Numbered from the stretch's first letter, positions 20,680 to 31,681 are shown. The stretch is DNA of 64,000 nucleotides from Porphyra umbilicalis (GCA_002049455.2 KV919070.1:1-64000); one strand, 5' to 3'. Notes: generated by a model not told the origin, from the sequence alone. Program-made: numbers and translations.

Positions 20680-22200
20680 TCAAGCGGGGCGGCGGCACTG
20701 CAGTTGCTTCAGACGGCGGGTCAAAGCGACACGAAGGGGACATGGCTCCCTGTCGCGCCTGCGCTGGCGCAAGCGGTCATCCAGGTCGCACTGGTCCTGC
20801 ATGATCAAAGCAGACGACCCACCCCCAACACAGTCCACCCACAGAGATTCATCAACGCGAGGGCTGCTTCTCTCAACCAAAAATTTGTGCAGACGGGCAC
20901 AAACACGCACAATCAAAGCAGCACACGAGACAGAGAAACGAAAGGGCCTCCATAACACACCCCACCGACCGACAATCTGCCCGAAGACCTGTTCGACGAA
21001 AGTACGCGAGGAGCTATGGTAGTAGTTGAACGAGTCCTTCTCCCAGGGCAGGTTGTGCCCTGGCCAAGGGGTAAGTACGCGTAAGCCGGCAATGTAGGCG
21101 TCGTCACCCGCCGCCCAGTATCCCCGCAACAGCCCATCCGCCGCCGCCAGCAACGCCGCCAGGCCGCTTTACATGAAGGCAGTGCTGTCATGACATGACC
21201 CAGCGGTGACGGTGGACAGGAACTGCACCTTGTAGTCCGCACCCACGGCCGCCTGCACGTTGACCGCGAAAAAGCTTTTTCGTGTCCAATAGGAGGAGGG
21301 GTTTGGAGCCTCACAGACCTGGGGGCGGCAGATGCGCAGCGCGATCCCGTCGATCGCCGACACACACCCACGTAGCAGGCTTCGTCCACCACGCGAAAAG
21401 AGGTCACTCTGTGTGGCGAGTTCTGATGGCGAGGATGGAAACTTGATGTTTTGTAAGAAAGGTTCAGAGTCAAGGGCAGACAGCACCTGCAACAAAAAGT
21501 AAGAAAGAGCCACGAAGAAGATAAAGCAAGTGGCGAACACCATCATCCAGAAAAGAACAATGGGTGGCGACGGAAACGAAAGCGACATGTGGCGATGGAA
21601 ATGCGGCGTTAGCTGTTGCCCGAATTAGGATATAGCATGGCTTGCTCGCGTCACCCGTCCACTTCAAACCACAGGCCGCACTAATGACGCGCACCAAGAT
21701 GAGCCGTACATACCTGATGGAACACCGAATAGGCGGTGCACCGACCGAGTCCAAACGAAAAAAAAGCAATCAAGATATGATGCGCTGGCGAGCATGCGGA
21801 GACAGAAGGCAAGTCGGCACTCGGTGGGGATGCACGCACCACTCGACAGGACCGCCATGCCCTCCTCGACCGCCAGACGGCGCGCCACCGCAGCGTGAAG
21901 CGTCTGGAAATCATCTCGTGTTACACGAAAAAGTAGGCGAAAGTCAATGTCCGAGACGTGGTTGAGCCCCGTCTGGAATGAGAGCCGCGTGCGGGTACCC
22001 GACGTGGACAGCCGCGGTGGCGGCGTCGCCGCGGCCGCCGCCATCGCCGGCAGGCACGCTGCGGCGACAGCAGCCGCCAGCATAGCCGCACGCCGGGCGC
22101 CTTCGCCGCGCCGACGACGGTCGAGCAGGCAGAGGTGGGGCCCGCACCCACGCGTGATCTCGCTGCGGCGGCGCACAACACTCGACCGCCGTGTAGCCAT
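20680..22200 (-). pseudogene. Harbinger transposase (DDE_Tnp_4 type), damaged
   Basis: Reads from the ATG at 22200. The N-terminal half has the helical FRVTRDDFQTLHAAV and LAFCLRMLASASYLD blocks. A run of eight T in the sense strand (21758-21765) shifts the frame. The next frame continues GLGRCTAYSVFHQ to a splice donor, and after a 227-base intron the protein resumes with VLSALDSEPF. The DDE core follows: GCVSAIDGIALRI (first Asp), KSFFAVNVQAAV, GSCHDSTAF (second Asp), then a TAA at 21169-21171. The same frame runs on after it: GDDAYIAGLRVLTPW, KDSFNYYHSSSRTFVEQVFG (the Glu) and RWGVLWRPF. Order and spacing are those of Harbinger transposases. The damage is therefore one homopolymer frameshift and one nonsense codon; sequencing error could explain the first. 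It converges on the partner gene. Confidence 0.85.
21487..21713 (-). other. Spliceosomal intron in the Harbinger transposase (227 bp)
   Basis: On the minus strand the donor reads CATCAG|GTATGTAC and the acceptor TTTTTGTTGCAG|GTGCTG. Both flanking exons are in phase 0, and joining them gives a continuous transposase alignment (YSVFHQ to VLSALDSEPF). Both sites are near consensus, which is good evidence for a eukaryotic splicing context. Confidence 0.85.
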
Positions 22201-23304
22201 CGAGGCGGGCGGAGCGCACCGGACCGTCCGTCGGCGACCGCAGGTGGGTAAAAGGTAGACAGAGTTGGCGCCGAGCGGGGGGGGGGGAGACGCAGGGCCT
22301 AGTGGAACCTACAGGCAGGTAAAAGGTGAAGAATGGGCGTGCGGAAGGCGTCGCGGCGCCACGTGCTGGCCAACCGGGCAGCCACGGAATGGGGGGAAGA
22401 GGGGGACGGCCAGCACGCAAAACGGCGGCGGCAGGACGCAAAAGCTCACGAATGTGTGGAGGGGGTTGCGGGAGGAGGCGGAGCCCGAACGCGGAGGCGC
22501 GGCACACCTGTTGGGCGACCAGGTCGGCACCGAGCGTGGGTGTGGCAGGCACAGGACCAGCCCGCGGTACACCGGCGGCAGGCCGCGAGAGCGCACAAAG
22601 AAGAGGGGGGGGTGGGCGGGGCGCGCATGCAGCAGAACCGTATAGCGGCTGAGAGACACCCGGTGCCGTCGTTCGCATGTGGTTCCCAGTGGTGCAGTGC
22701 TCTGGCGACGGCTTGATAACTGTTTGCGAACATGCGGTGACCAGCAAGAGCCTCTGAACGTGCATGAGGAGAGGAGGGCAGCTGGTGCGTGTCGTGGGTG
22801 CCTCCAATGCACCCGCCGGGGGAGCTGGCGTGTTGGTGGCTCCAATGCAGCACGGGGGGCCACAGAGCTGCGTGGCCAACGACGTACCCAGCTGAGGCCG
22901 ATACAGAGCTGTGTGATCCAATCAAATCCCAGGACTGGGGCTAACACTGTGCAGCACCCTGGGAGGTTCGTGTCCGGGGGCCTCCCGTCGTGTGGGGAAG
23001 GGAAGGGGGGCCCTCGATCGCGCCAGTGGTCCGGGCAGCTGCGGCTGCAACGTAGAGGGATCGCCAGGGTGTGACCAGCGAAGGGGGCACTGCGCTTGTG
23101 TGGTGCCCTCGGGTCCGTGCGCGGACGTTTTCGGCGCATGTCATACAATCTGCCCGTTCCAGCAATAGACGTTTTGAGCACGACGTGTTCATGAATTTCC
23201 TGCTGCCGTCAAGACAGCAGTGTTCCAATCACGTCCGGTTCACGGAGTTAGGTTCCGATTCACATCCGAACACGTGCACGACCGCTCGCCGTCTAGACAA
23301 GGCC

Positions 23305-23307
23305 TGA
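23305..23307. repeat. TGA target site, right flank of the 6.1-kb Harbinger element
   Basis: TGA directly follows the right terminal repeat (ending CTAGACAAGGCC) and matches the TGA at the left end. Confidence 0.75.
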
Positions 23308-23743
23308 GGGCGCCACTTGTGGCCAACGTTTCCACGGGCTGGTGAGAGGCCAGTGGAGCCCGCGCCACCCCAGCATTGATTTCACTTTTTGGGTACAAAT
23401 TCTAGGCCGCAGTATGCCCCAGTACACCCTTTGCGCACCCTAGTAGTGTGGTTCGTAATCGAGACTATGCATCCCAGCTCTACGTGAAACTTTTGCTGGA
23501 TATCCAGCTTTTTTGGCCCCGGGATCCAGGAAAAAGCCGGATCCGGTGGCCTCGATGTCCATTTCGGTCGGAAACAGAGGTCGTTCGACTGATCTGGCGG
23601 CTCGCTGGTGCGGGCCAAACAGCAAGCATCAGTCCAAGCCACCTGATCGAGCCCCCACAATTGCAGCTAGTCAGAAAAACCAGGATCTCGGGCAGTCTGT
23701 TGCCCGACACACGCTGCACGTGAGGCGATCTTCCGCGCCGCAG
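23308..23743. other. Spacer with a short repeat shared with 28.5 kb
   Basis: Around 23496-23545 the words TGGATATCCAG and GGGATCCAGGAAAAAGCCGG occur; the same words appear inverted at 28474-28500 and near 28608. No gene identified. Confidence 0.4.
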
Positions 23744-24926
23744 CGCAGCGGGCCCAGAACCGTCGTCAAGAGCACGTCTGATTTTTGGTGTTTTGGGACG
23801 AACAGATAATCTGCAAACCGCCCTGGGGCTCTGTCAAGGCTGCAATTTTCCAGAAAGGTCGCCAAAATCAGTCATTATTCGGTTAAATCCGTCCCGGTTA
23901 TATCCACAGTGGATATAACCGGGCCGAAGAACGCACCACAGGCGCCGAGAGAACGGGGAATGTGGACAGCAAACAAATTTATGGACCACGTGTTGAGCTT
24001 ATTCTCAGGTCGGGTCAACTTACACAATTCTGAGCTCATCCTGGAGGAATGGAACGCAATGTTGCGCTCGCAGATTACCCGCCGGTCTGCCTGAAGGCGG
24101 ACTGCCTGCCCAACAGGGCCAACGCTGAGCTCAGACGCCATCCTGATGACATTCAGCCTGTTGCTGACAACGAAAAGTTGGATGTGTCTTCTCTAGTAGC
24201 CATGATGGCCCACACGAGGCTGCAGCGCGAGTTCAAGAGCGTAAGCGGTCCGACCATGCGCAGGTGATGCGTCGCTGGGTGCTGGCTGAGACCGATGTTG
24301 AGGCTGTCGATGCAGCGGTTGACGTGCTTTTGGCTGAGGCGGACGATGAAGAGTGATGGAGCATGGTGGGTTGGTACGAGGCACACTCTTGCGTGATCAG
24401 GTTATGCGAAGGCAAGTAAAATTGGACTTCTTCGCGTCCGAGTTCCGCGTAAATGCTATCTTTCGTACTTCTCTTTCTTCCCAGTAGTATTGAAATCTCC
24501 TCACGGCAGCCGATCGCAAGTCGAGCCAGAGGAGCCTAAGTACTGTCAGCGACTGTAAACAAATGGCGATGGATATAACCGAATGATGACTGCATCTGTT
24601 CGCCGGAATAGATGCATCTCCACTCGTAAAAAGAGAGACACAGCATAAGACGTATACACTCCACCCTTCCAGAAAGAGAGAGAGACGGAGAAGCATCTAC
24701 GGCCCTGCTAACAGGCGCAATGTGTGGAGTGAGGAACGATTCCTGTTCTCGCAAACACAAATATGCAAGGACCTCGCATGGAATGGCCTTTGAGAGCCTG
24801 TCAAGGGGGGTCGATCTGTTTTTTGCAAAGGAATTCTGTTTCATCAAACAGAAACACGGGCCTCCGAGAGGCTCAAAACAGGCAAAAACAGACGTGCTTT
24901 TGACGACGGTTCTGGGCCCGCTGCGC
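23744..24926. mobile_element. MITE copy 2 with terminal inverted repeats, split by another insertion
   Basis: The left end GCGCAGCGGGCCCAGAACCG and the right end are inverted repeats that match at 36 of the first 37 positions and continue with small indels to ~50 bp. Without the inserted 724 bases the element is ~459 bp and non-coding. Its two halves (23744-23868 and from 24593) match the unbroken copy at 3668-4060. No clear target duplication is seen at its ends. Confidence 0.85.
23869..24592. mobile_element. Inverted-repeat element nested inside the MITE
   Basis: The ends are CAGTCATTATTCGGTTAAAT... and the reverse complement of CAGTCATCATTCGGTTATAT..., 20 of 22 matching. Comparison with the empty site in the copy near 3790-3800 (AAAAT|CATCTG) fixes the insertion exactly. 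Either 724 bases entered with no target duplication, or 722 bases with a 2-bp CA duplication. Just inside the left end is the palindrome GGTTATATCC...GGATATAACC. The interior has short frames of 60-72 codons on + but no known domain, so it is non-autonomous. Confidence 0.85.
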
Positions 24927-24975
24927 AGTGTGTGGCCGTCGCTTGGGCAGCTTCCCCCCCCAGACGCCCATTTCT

Positions 24976-26863
24976 GCGCAGTGCTCACTAAAGCCAGGCT
25001 CGTGACAAGGGCCGATGTCTTGTCTCCGTCCAGGTGAAAATCGGGCACGGCTTGTCGCGGCTCTGTCACGACCAGAAGACAGCTCGGAAAGCTTCCGCCC
25101 CCACTAGCCTAACGGCCAAACAATGTCTCTTAATGGATAATGAAGTACGTTTAAATACAATACTAAGGCAAACTGGCACACGACGCTGAGCGCTGCAAGT
25201 CGTGAAATAGCAAGAGTAACTGCAAAAAAAACTTTCTGTGGCCGGCTTACAGCGCCTGCGTCTCCTGCTTCGGAGGCGAGACAGCGAATGAAGTGGGTTC
25301 GATCCCGACGTGAGCGCTTCCTCTTGTGGCGGGGATGGTCGGTGGGGCGTCGCGTCGGTCATGATCCGCGGTAGCATCGCCGGTGGCGACTTCACCGCTG
25401 GCGGCGAGGGCGGGGGCAGTGGCGGTGGCGGGAGCGGCGCGCCGACCAACGGTATCGCTCCTGCCGGGAGGAACGGTTCTGCTGCTGGCGGTGGTGGCGG
25501 TGGGGGGAGCAGCACGTCAGCCAGCGTCGGCGCATCATCCGGGGCCGGCCCCGTTGCGGGTGCGTACGGGTCGACCTATCTCTCTCAGACGGCTGGCGAC
25601 GACCCGCTTCTGGTCCCCTTCATTCCCTCCGTGGCTTTGGGCCTGCGGCTTTTTAGTAGCGGCGCCGCGTCTTCCGACGCACCCACTGTCATGTCACAGG
25701 CGGTGATGAGGGAGGAGCTCACTTTGATGGGGATGTGTAGCCGCCGCACACACTCGGATGCCTTCCGTGATTGGTGTGGCGCACACTCGGCCGACGTGGT
25801 GGTCATCCGCATTGCGGTCGCTGACCTGCAGACGCGGCTGTTGGGTTTGGTGTCTGACGGTGGCGGTGAGGGTGCTGGTGTCTTTCACATTGTGTAGGTA
25901 TAGCCTCTGTAGCAGTTTCAATCCATGGTCTGCCCTGCTATTTAGACTGTTCATCTTTACATTGTTTTGCTTCTCGCACACCCATGTCAAGCAATGATCC
26001 CCGTGTGTTTGAGCACAGTATTTTTTCTGGATTGTTGGGGGAGACAGTACCACCGTGTGTGCTGCAGTGCCCATAACAAAGCGCCAGACACTTTGCCTGT
26101 CGTAGCACCACCACAACGGCTCGGCGCCCAGTGTGAGTGACCTTTGCTAGCGTCATAAGGTTGCTGGCTGTGGCGCCTGCCGTCGGAAAACGGCGCCACC
26201 AGCAAAGCCGGTGGAAAGCTCAGAAAGCACTGCCATCATCGGGTCACTCCCGCCATGGCCGCCATTGTGATGGTATACAGTAGAGGTGTGTGGGCAGCGA
26301 GGCACTTTGCCCGCTTGGCGAGCTGATGGCGGTCATGTGCCCGCCACTGACTTGACCCGTCAAGTTGACGTAAGGACTGGCGGAGGGTGACGAAATCTGA
26401 CAGGTGCCAGCACAGAGCGGACCGTACAAATACAGCATTCCGAGAAGAACAGGCGAAGATTGCGTGCAAACCACCACTAAATCCAGTTGTAACAGGCTGG
26501 TTGCCGCACTTAGTTGGCCACCCAAAACAGACGCGTGCTAATGCCATCGGCAACCGCCGGGGTCGTGTTTCGTCATTCTTGTCACGGGCATACGCACCTT
26601 TGCCCGAACCATCTTACTGGCCTCTACGGACACTTTTTCTTACCTCTTTTGATAGAGGACGTCAGTACGACCACGATAGGCGCGACACATGTGAACGCAA
26701 CGCCCATGACAGAGGGGTTGTCAAGCTTTTTCTGTTTTTTTTGACAGACGACCCTAGTTCTTGACCCAGGGGGACGTGTCAAGCAGGCTACTGTGCGAGA
26801 ATCCGGTGCTGCGTGACAAGAATTTCCGGCTTGTCACGAGCCTGGCGTTAGTGAGCACTGCGC
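24976..26863. mobile_element. DNA-transposon-like element with 34-bp inverted ends (1.89 kb)
   Basis: GCGCAGTGCTCACTAAAGCC... at 24976-25009 pairs with 26830-26863 at 33 of 34 positions. The subterminal regions on both sides are dotted with CTTGTCA/TGACAAG motifs (for example 25001, 26711-26729, 26776 and 26830). Clustered short motifs near the ends are typical of CACTA-like elements, and CACTAA occurs inside the repeat, but it is not at the outer tip and no 3-bp target duplication is visible. The superfamily is therefore open. One candidate gene lies inside (25310-25897). Confidence 0.65.
25310..25897 (+). CDS. Hypothetical protein inside the 1.89-kb element
   Basis: An open frame of 195 codons with no recognised family. 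The first ~90 residues are Gly/Ser/Ala-rich (GGGGSGAPTNG, GGGGGGGSSTSAS). The C-terminal half is of ordinary composition (MREELTLMGMCSRRTHSDAF, DWCGAHSADVVVIRIAVADL) and looks like a folded or helical region. There is no ATG at the frame's start; the first in-frame ATG is near 25361. An upstream exon or a shorter protein is possible. Its position between inverted repeats suggests an element-encoded protein, but nothing identifies it as a transposase. Confidence 0.4.
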   Translation: MSASSCGGDGRWGVASVMIRGSIAGGDFTAGGEGGGSGGGGSGAPTNGIAPAGRNGSAAGGGGGGGSSTSASVGASSGAGPVAGAYGSTYLSQTAGDDPLLVPFIPSVALGLRLFSSGAASSDAPTVMSQAVMREELTLMGMCSRRTHSDAFRDWCGAHSADVVVIRIAVADLQTRLLGLVSDGGGEGAGVFHIV

Positions 26864-27509
26864 TGGGGTGTGCTGCCCGCCCCCCCGCCGTTTAACCAGA
26901 TCGGCTGCTTCGCCGCCGTTGCAACGGCGCTCGCTGCCAGCACCACCGCACCGCTGAGTTCTCGACCGGACCTTGGTCGTCCCCTACCCCCCCCTGCACA
27001 CCTATGTCCCCGTCCTTGCCGTTGTCCCAGGCACGTATCCCCCTTCCCCTTGCTCTCTTGGAGCGTGCCCTATGTGAAGGTATGTGGACGCATGTGAGAC
27101 GTCTTGCTGTGATTTTTTTACACCAACCTTTGAGCTGGATACTATGGAAGAGATGGGAGGGGGGGACGGGAGAGAGGCGCAGGAGGCGTCCGAGGGAGAT
27201 GGAAGCGGACAGGGGATGGAGACAGGGGATGGGGCCATCTGTCGCTGCGCCGCGTCCACACCATCGGCGTACAGCCGGACGCCGCCCCCGTGACCTCTCC
27301 CGTTGGATTGGCCCATTTGGACGCCGCCGTCACAACCGCCCGCTTCACCGACCACTCAGACCCCTCTCCGTTGGAGGGGTGAGTAAGTGGGGAGTGTCCG
27401 ACTGCCGGGTCGTTCTGTCTAAACTGGCCATTGACGTGTACACGCCGCTCTGCACTTCGCTCTGTTTCGGTACCTTATTCTCTGCTATGGTGTTTACCGT
27501 ATGTTCCTG
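26864..27509. other. Intergenic stretch
   Basis: Pro/Arg-rich frames only, in several overlapping phases. No gene identified. Confidence 0.35.
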
Positions 27510-28194
27510 TTCCCTGGCCTTTATGACAAGGTCCTCTCAAAGTGTAGTGATGCACAAATATACTTAGATCGTGGGACTTGCTCTCCGTTTCAGAGGTGAC
27601 AGTCTGCATTCGTGTCCTCAGGGATCTGAGGGCGTGTCAGCGTTGGAAGGGTCGCGATGACGCTGAAAGCGAATAGAGATACGTGGCTCAGAAGGACTGT
27701 CCTGCCACAGAGGTCACAGGACGTCTGCCCCCCTGCCCCCCTCCACCGCCCCAAGTTGCGCGCGGCGACCGACGTCCGGGGTTTGAAGCGCCCACGATGA
27801 CCCGCGGGTGATCGTGCCTGCGCGCTGACTTCTGTGGCGGCGGCGCGTCGGAGGTTGCTGACGCCATCTACCGGTGCGGTTGGAGGCGCCCAGTCGCGCG
27901 GTGGTCGATCCCATCCGCCCGCCCCTGTGCCGTGTCGGCCGTGCGCAGGTGCGCTGCGCGGTGGAGTGACGGCCCCTCCTGCGGGTGTCACGCGACGCCG
28001 GCGGGCCGCCGCCGCTGCGGTGGTGGCGGCGGCACCCCTCTCCCCGCCTTACGCGCCCCCCGCTACGGCAACGTGACTGTACGTGCCCCCGTGCGCGCTC
28101 GAGGCTATGAAGCCGGCCGGCGTGTCCGGTGTCGATGCGTCGCCGAGCGCGCCACCGCCCTGAAGGCCAGGGTATTGCACGCACGTGCCTGGAA
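27510..28194 (-). repeat. Dispersed ~0.7-kb repeat, copy 2 (inverted)
   Basis: Starts TTCCCTGGCCT and ends AGGCCAGGGTATTGCACGCA through CCTGGAA. It is the reverse complement of the copy at 12719-13442 with substitutions and indels, mainly in the GC-rich middle. Confidence 0.8.
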
Positions 28195-29222
28195 TTCTTT
28201 TTCTGTCTACATCTGTCTGCTCTTCTTGTGCCTCGCCTTTTCTTTGCAGGGGGGGCAAGCGGGCGGGGGCTCGGGGCGTTCGTGCCGCTCTCCCCACCGG
28301 CTCATGTTAATTTCCACTTGCTTGATTGCACTTGACTGTTGGCTCACATGTCAGCACTACAAAATACCATTCAAATCAACTACTATAAGCAACAGTGTCA
28401 GAGGACTCAGAGGACCATTCACGTGTGGGCTGACAGCGAGGTGAGGAGCGTTGTGAGCCAACCAAAGTGCAACCTGATCCGGCTTTTTTCCTGGATCCCT
28501 GACGACGGGAGGGCCCCCGCGACCGGAATACGGCGGGTCGACTTGGAGCCTACAGACGCGAATATTTCTCCTGTGAGTGTCAGATTGGCGCTTTTCAAAG
28601 TGGCTGGATATCCAGGAAATTTTTCCCGTAGGGCAGGGAGTGGTTGTCTCTGAGGGCGCTTTCTTCATCTTGATTGACGGCATTAAAAAAGCGCTCGATT
28701 TGACTTGCCTCATAGGTGCGTTCAGGGGGGCCGAGCCGAGAAGCTATACGGGGGCGGCGAGCGTCGAGGCCGCCCGCCCGTGCCGATTGACCCTCAGGGT
28801 CATTCTACTGTCCCTGACGCAATTCTGGATCAGCGACCCAAAGCTGGATCACCGGAATTTTCGCTTCCAGCTCATTTGCCCGTCTTGTTTCTGCGTTTTC
28901 TCTCTCCTTCGGCGCTGCTACAAGAATACAACAGCGGAGGGGGAGAAAACACACCAACAGAAAGCCCAGAGAAAGACGCATCTTTTGCTGTCAATGGCCC
29001 TCGTATGCTCGAAAATACACGGCGACGGTCGGGGTGGTGAGGGTTGAGGCCGTCCTGTTGGCGCCAAGTGCCCGTCACATTGCAGATCCGGCCGATCGAC
29101 CGCGGTCGGGACCACAAACCGTTGATCCGCCGTCCGCTGCTGGCGGAACCTCCCTCCTATAGACCGCTGCCCCGCCCTTCCTGGCTGCCCCCCCCCCCGC
29201 CCCTCGGTCACCCCAGTCTATA

Positions 29223-29272
<50 letters not shown>

Positions 29273-31672
29273 GCTGGTGGAACCTCCCTCCATTTCTACC
29301 GCTCCCCCCGCCTCCTGGCTATCCCCCCCCCCCCCCTTGGTCGCACCAGTCTGTATGTGCCCGCTTCTGCTGTGGGCCACCCCCCCTCCGCTCTTGTCGG
29401 CGCCGTCACCGCGGACTCCACGGTGGCGACGACGGCGGGCGTGTCCGCCTCGACGGTAGGCGGCACAACGTCCCCTCCCCCCCCCGCGGACACTACAAAG
29501 GCAGTGGGCAGCGGAGCTGCGGCCACACTCGCAGCCGGGAGCGTCGTGGCGGCCGCCCCGATGGGGGAGGCCAGCGGTGCGGCGGTCGCGGCGGCCGGTG
29601 CGCCGCCCCCCACTCCGCGGTCGGGGGAGGTAGCAGTGGTAGGGGAAGGCAGTAGGAGTGGGGGGACGCAGCGCGATGGTGCGAGCGGCAACGCTGGGGG
29701 GAGGCAGTGGCAGTGGTAAACAGCGGCAAGTCGAGCTGTCACGAAGGCGGCTGTAGCCACCCTGGCGACATCGTCCAGCTGGAAATGGCTCCACCGGAAC
29801 CCCGTCTGACAATTCTGCAGATCCAGTGTATTCGGCAGATCGGCACTGACACTGCCCAGTCCAGTGAATCACGCGTTTTTTCTGACACTGTTCAATCCAG
29901 TGAGTTAGTACCCTGCGCTTCTCTTCCTGCCTACACCTGTTCTGTTTCTTTTCTGGCCGAAACAACAACATGGAATGCCACCTATAGTACCATGTGCCCG
30001 TTCTGCTCAACTTTGATGAATGTTGGTATGGTCTGATCATTAGAGCACACCCAACAATCCGTATCGAGTCCACATCCCATCAGATTTAAGAGCGCCACGT
30101 ACACGAACGTGAAGAGAAATGATTTGGTGTCGAACCTCGTCCGACCCTGATGTTAACACAGGTGCGCAGGTGAGGTGTATTTATTGAATAACACGGGGCT
30201 ACGTCTTGAAATCAAGATGAACATTTGTGGAAATCCGAACCCTCACTGTTGGCTCTGCGGTTCCACAAGAGGCAGGCTCAGATGCCTTCTGTGGGACGCT
30301 CGAAGTGCCAGGTGTGAAAAGTGCGATTGGCATGGAGTATGCTGGCGATCAGAGTTGAATTCGAGGCAAGCGTCTTCGAGCAGAGGGCCGCGTGCCCAGA
30401 AATCGTCTGCTATTAACCGATCTGTAGCATATCTCTGCTCCCAATTGGCAATTGGCCACAAGTAGCCTCCTTGACGGGCCAAAGCCCATGTATTGTGGGA
30501 ATTGGCCTGTGGCACGCCCTTTGGGGGGTTACTTCGGCATTGTTCATTTCTTATTGTTTGTTTGCTTGCCTGTCTTCTTTGTCTGCCGGCACTCATTACG
30601 ATCGCTTGTGATCGGACGGTCGATCGACCGGTGCCCTCGTTTGTATTAAATCACCGTGGGTCCGCGGTCGCCGTCGTGGGCACCACCCGGCTCCCCATCG
30701 GATGCCCTTCAACAAAAGGTATTTCTTCCTCGCCGCGACCGCGATAGAACTCGCTTTATTTCTTGGCTACGGTGGGTCTCAGTACACTGGTAAATGATCT
30801 AACGTTATTAATACCATACGATCGTTCCGTCATTTCAGACGTCGTTTCAGGTCACCACGTGTCTCGCAGGCAGCAGACGCAATATGAGGTCGCCAGGTTA
30901 TATCGGAAACTGACGCCAACACTTCCAAAAGACAGGTGACCTGGCTATGATGCTTCACGGATCCACAAGCTGAGCAGGAGTCGTGGAGATCTGGTTTCCA
31001 TGCCCTTTTTCGGCAACAGCAGGCTGCGGTCGGCCGAGCTACGTTGCCGAGAGACGCTGACAGAAGCGCACGAGACGCGGCGATATCCGCCGCCTGTCGC
31101 ACTTGGGGGCTTTCGAGCGACAGCTGGCCCTGATACGTTCCCATTCCCCCTACGCGGCAACGTAAGAGCCGTAGAAGCACTATCGGTGGTTGGTTTTTGT
31201 TTTGCTCCCTCTAGTCTGATGTGGCGCAGCTTTTTTGTTGGCAGGCGGAGCCAGCAAGGCGCGAGCCGCAGAAATACAGTCGAAGGGCTCCTCTTCGCAC
31301 CCCCACAGTGGGTTTTGACACGTCCAGACAGCACCTCACGATGCCCGGAAAAGCTGACCACTGATAGCATTGCACGTGCGTCCGAGATGACCCTCTCTCT
31401 TAAGACATGTTTGCAGGCCTAGAGCAAATCCAGAACAAGAATAGTCGCAGCCTGGCGGGAGCCGTGGCTGTGGAGCCTTGTATCGCATTGGCGCAAGCAG
31501 TGTTCTCGACAGGTCCATTCGCATTCGCGCAGGCGCTGTTCTCCAGGGTGCCGGCAGGCAGGGGGGCGGGGAACAGGCAATCACGACTTCCTTCCGGGTG
31601 TCGGTGGAGCCTGCAGGGGTGCGACGGAGAAAGCGGAATCACAACAAGCTTCCGAGAATCGTAGAAAGCTGA
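28195..31672. other. Gene-poor stretch with a poly-C region
   Basis: 28474-28620 shares inverted short words with 23.5 kb. A ~131-bp duplication with long C runs lies at 29138-29356, and a Thr/Ala/Gly-rich frame follows it to 29719. 30175-30465 has a Cys-rich frame without a recognisable finger spacing. I call no gene here. Confidence 0.35.
29138..29356. repeat. Diverged 131-bp tandem duplication with poly-C tracts
   Basis: Units near 29143 and 29274 share GGAACCTCCCTCC, CCTGGCT followed by C runs, and CAGTCTATATG or CAGTCTGTATG. Between them is an uninterrupted run of about 44 C at 29227-29270. Confidence 0.8.
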
Positions 31673-31681
31673 CAGCCATAA
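31673..31681 (+). promoter_or_regulatory. TATA-like motif upstream of the 32.2-kb gene
   Basis: CCATAAAAG about 520 bases before the likely start codon at 32195. The distance would need a long leader, so the assignment is weak. Confidence 0.25.

Larger units (their letters stand above)
17189..23304. mobile_element. Harbinger-type element with partner gene and transposase (6.1 kb)
   Basis: The left end is GGCCTCGTCTAGACGGCG. The right end is the reverse complement of GGCCTTGTCTAGACGGCG, 17 of 18 matching. TGA flanks both ends (17186-17188 and 23305-23307). Inside, a SANT-like partner gene on + (18218-19585) and a DDE transposase on - (22200-20680) converge, a known two-gene plan of PIF/Harbinger elements. 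The transposase frame is damaged, so this copy is probably no longer self-sufficient, while the partner frame is intact. The left subterminal region has a 21-bp hairpin and a CCAAT motif near 17234, which could belong to the partner-gene promoter. The region 22260-23300 shows no recognisable gene. Confidence 0.85.

Noticed and set aside
21944-22921. 325-codon minus-strand frame upstream of the Harbinger transposase
   Set aside because: It overlaps the true N-terminal transposase frame in another phase and reads as Pro/Ala/Cys-rich low complexity.
25240-25315. tRNA-like stretch containing GTGGGTTCGATCCCGAC
   Set aside because: The T-arm-like words and partial acceptor pairing are there, but no D-arm or 7-base anticodon loop can be drawn and one T-stem pair fails. 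At most a decayed tRNA-derived remnant.
24976-26863. Straight CACTA assignment for the 1.89-kb element
   Set aside because: CACTAA is five or more bases inside the inverted repeat, and the bases next to it are inverted, not directly repeated, so there is no 3-bp target duplication.
29222-29719. 166-codon frame starting in the poly-C tract
   Set aside because: It opens inside a homopolymer and is Thr/Ala/Gly-rich; without a start codon outside the C run or a domain I do not call it.
30175-30465. Cys-rich frame (CGNPNPHCWLCGSTRGRLRC)
   Set aside because: Cysteine spacing fits no finger class I know, and the frame is short and isolated.
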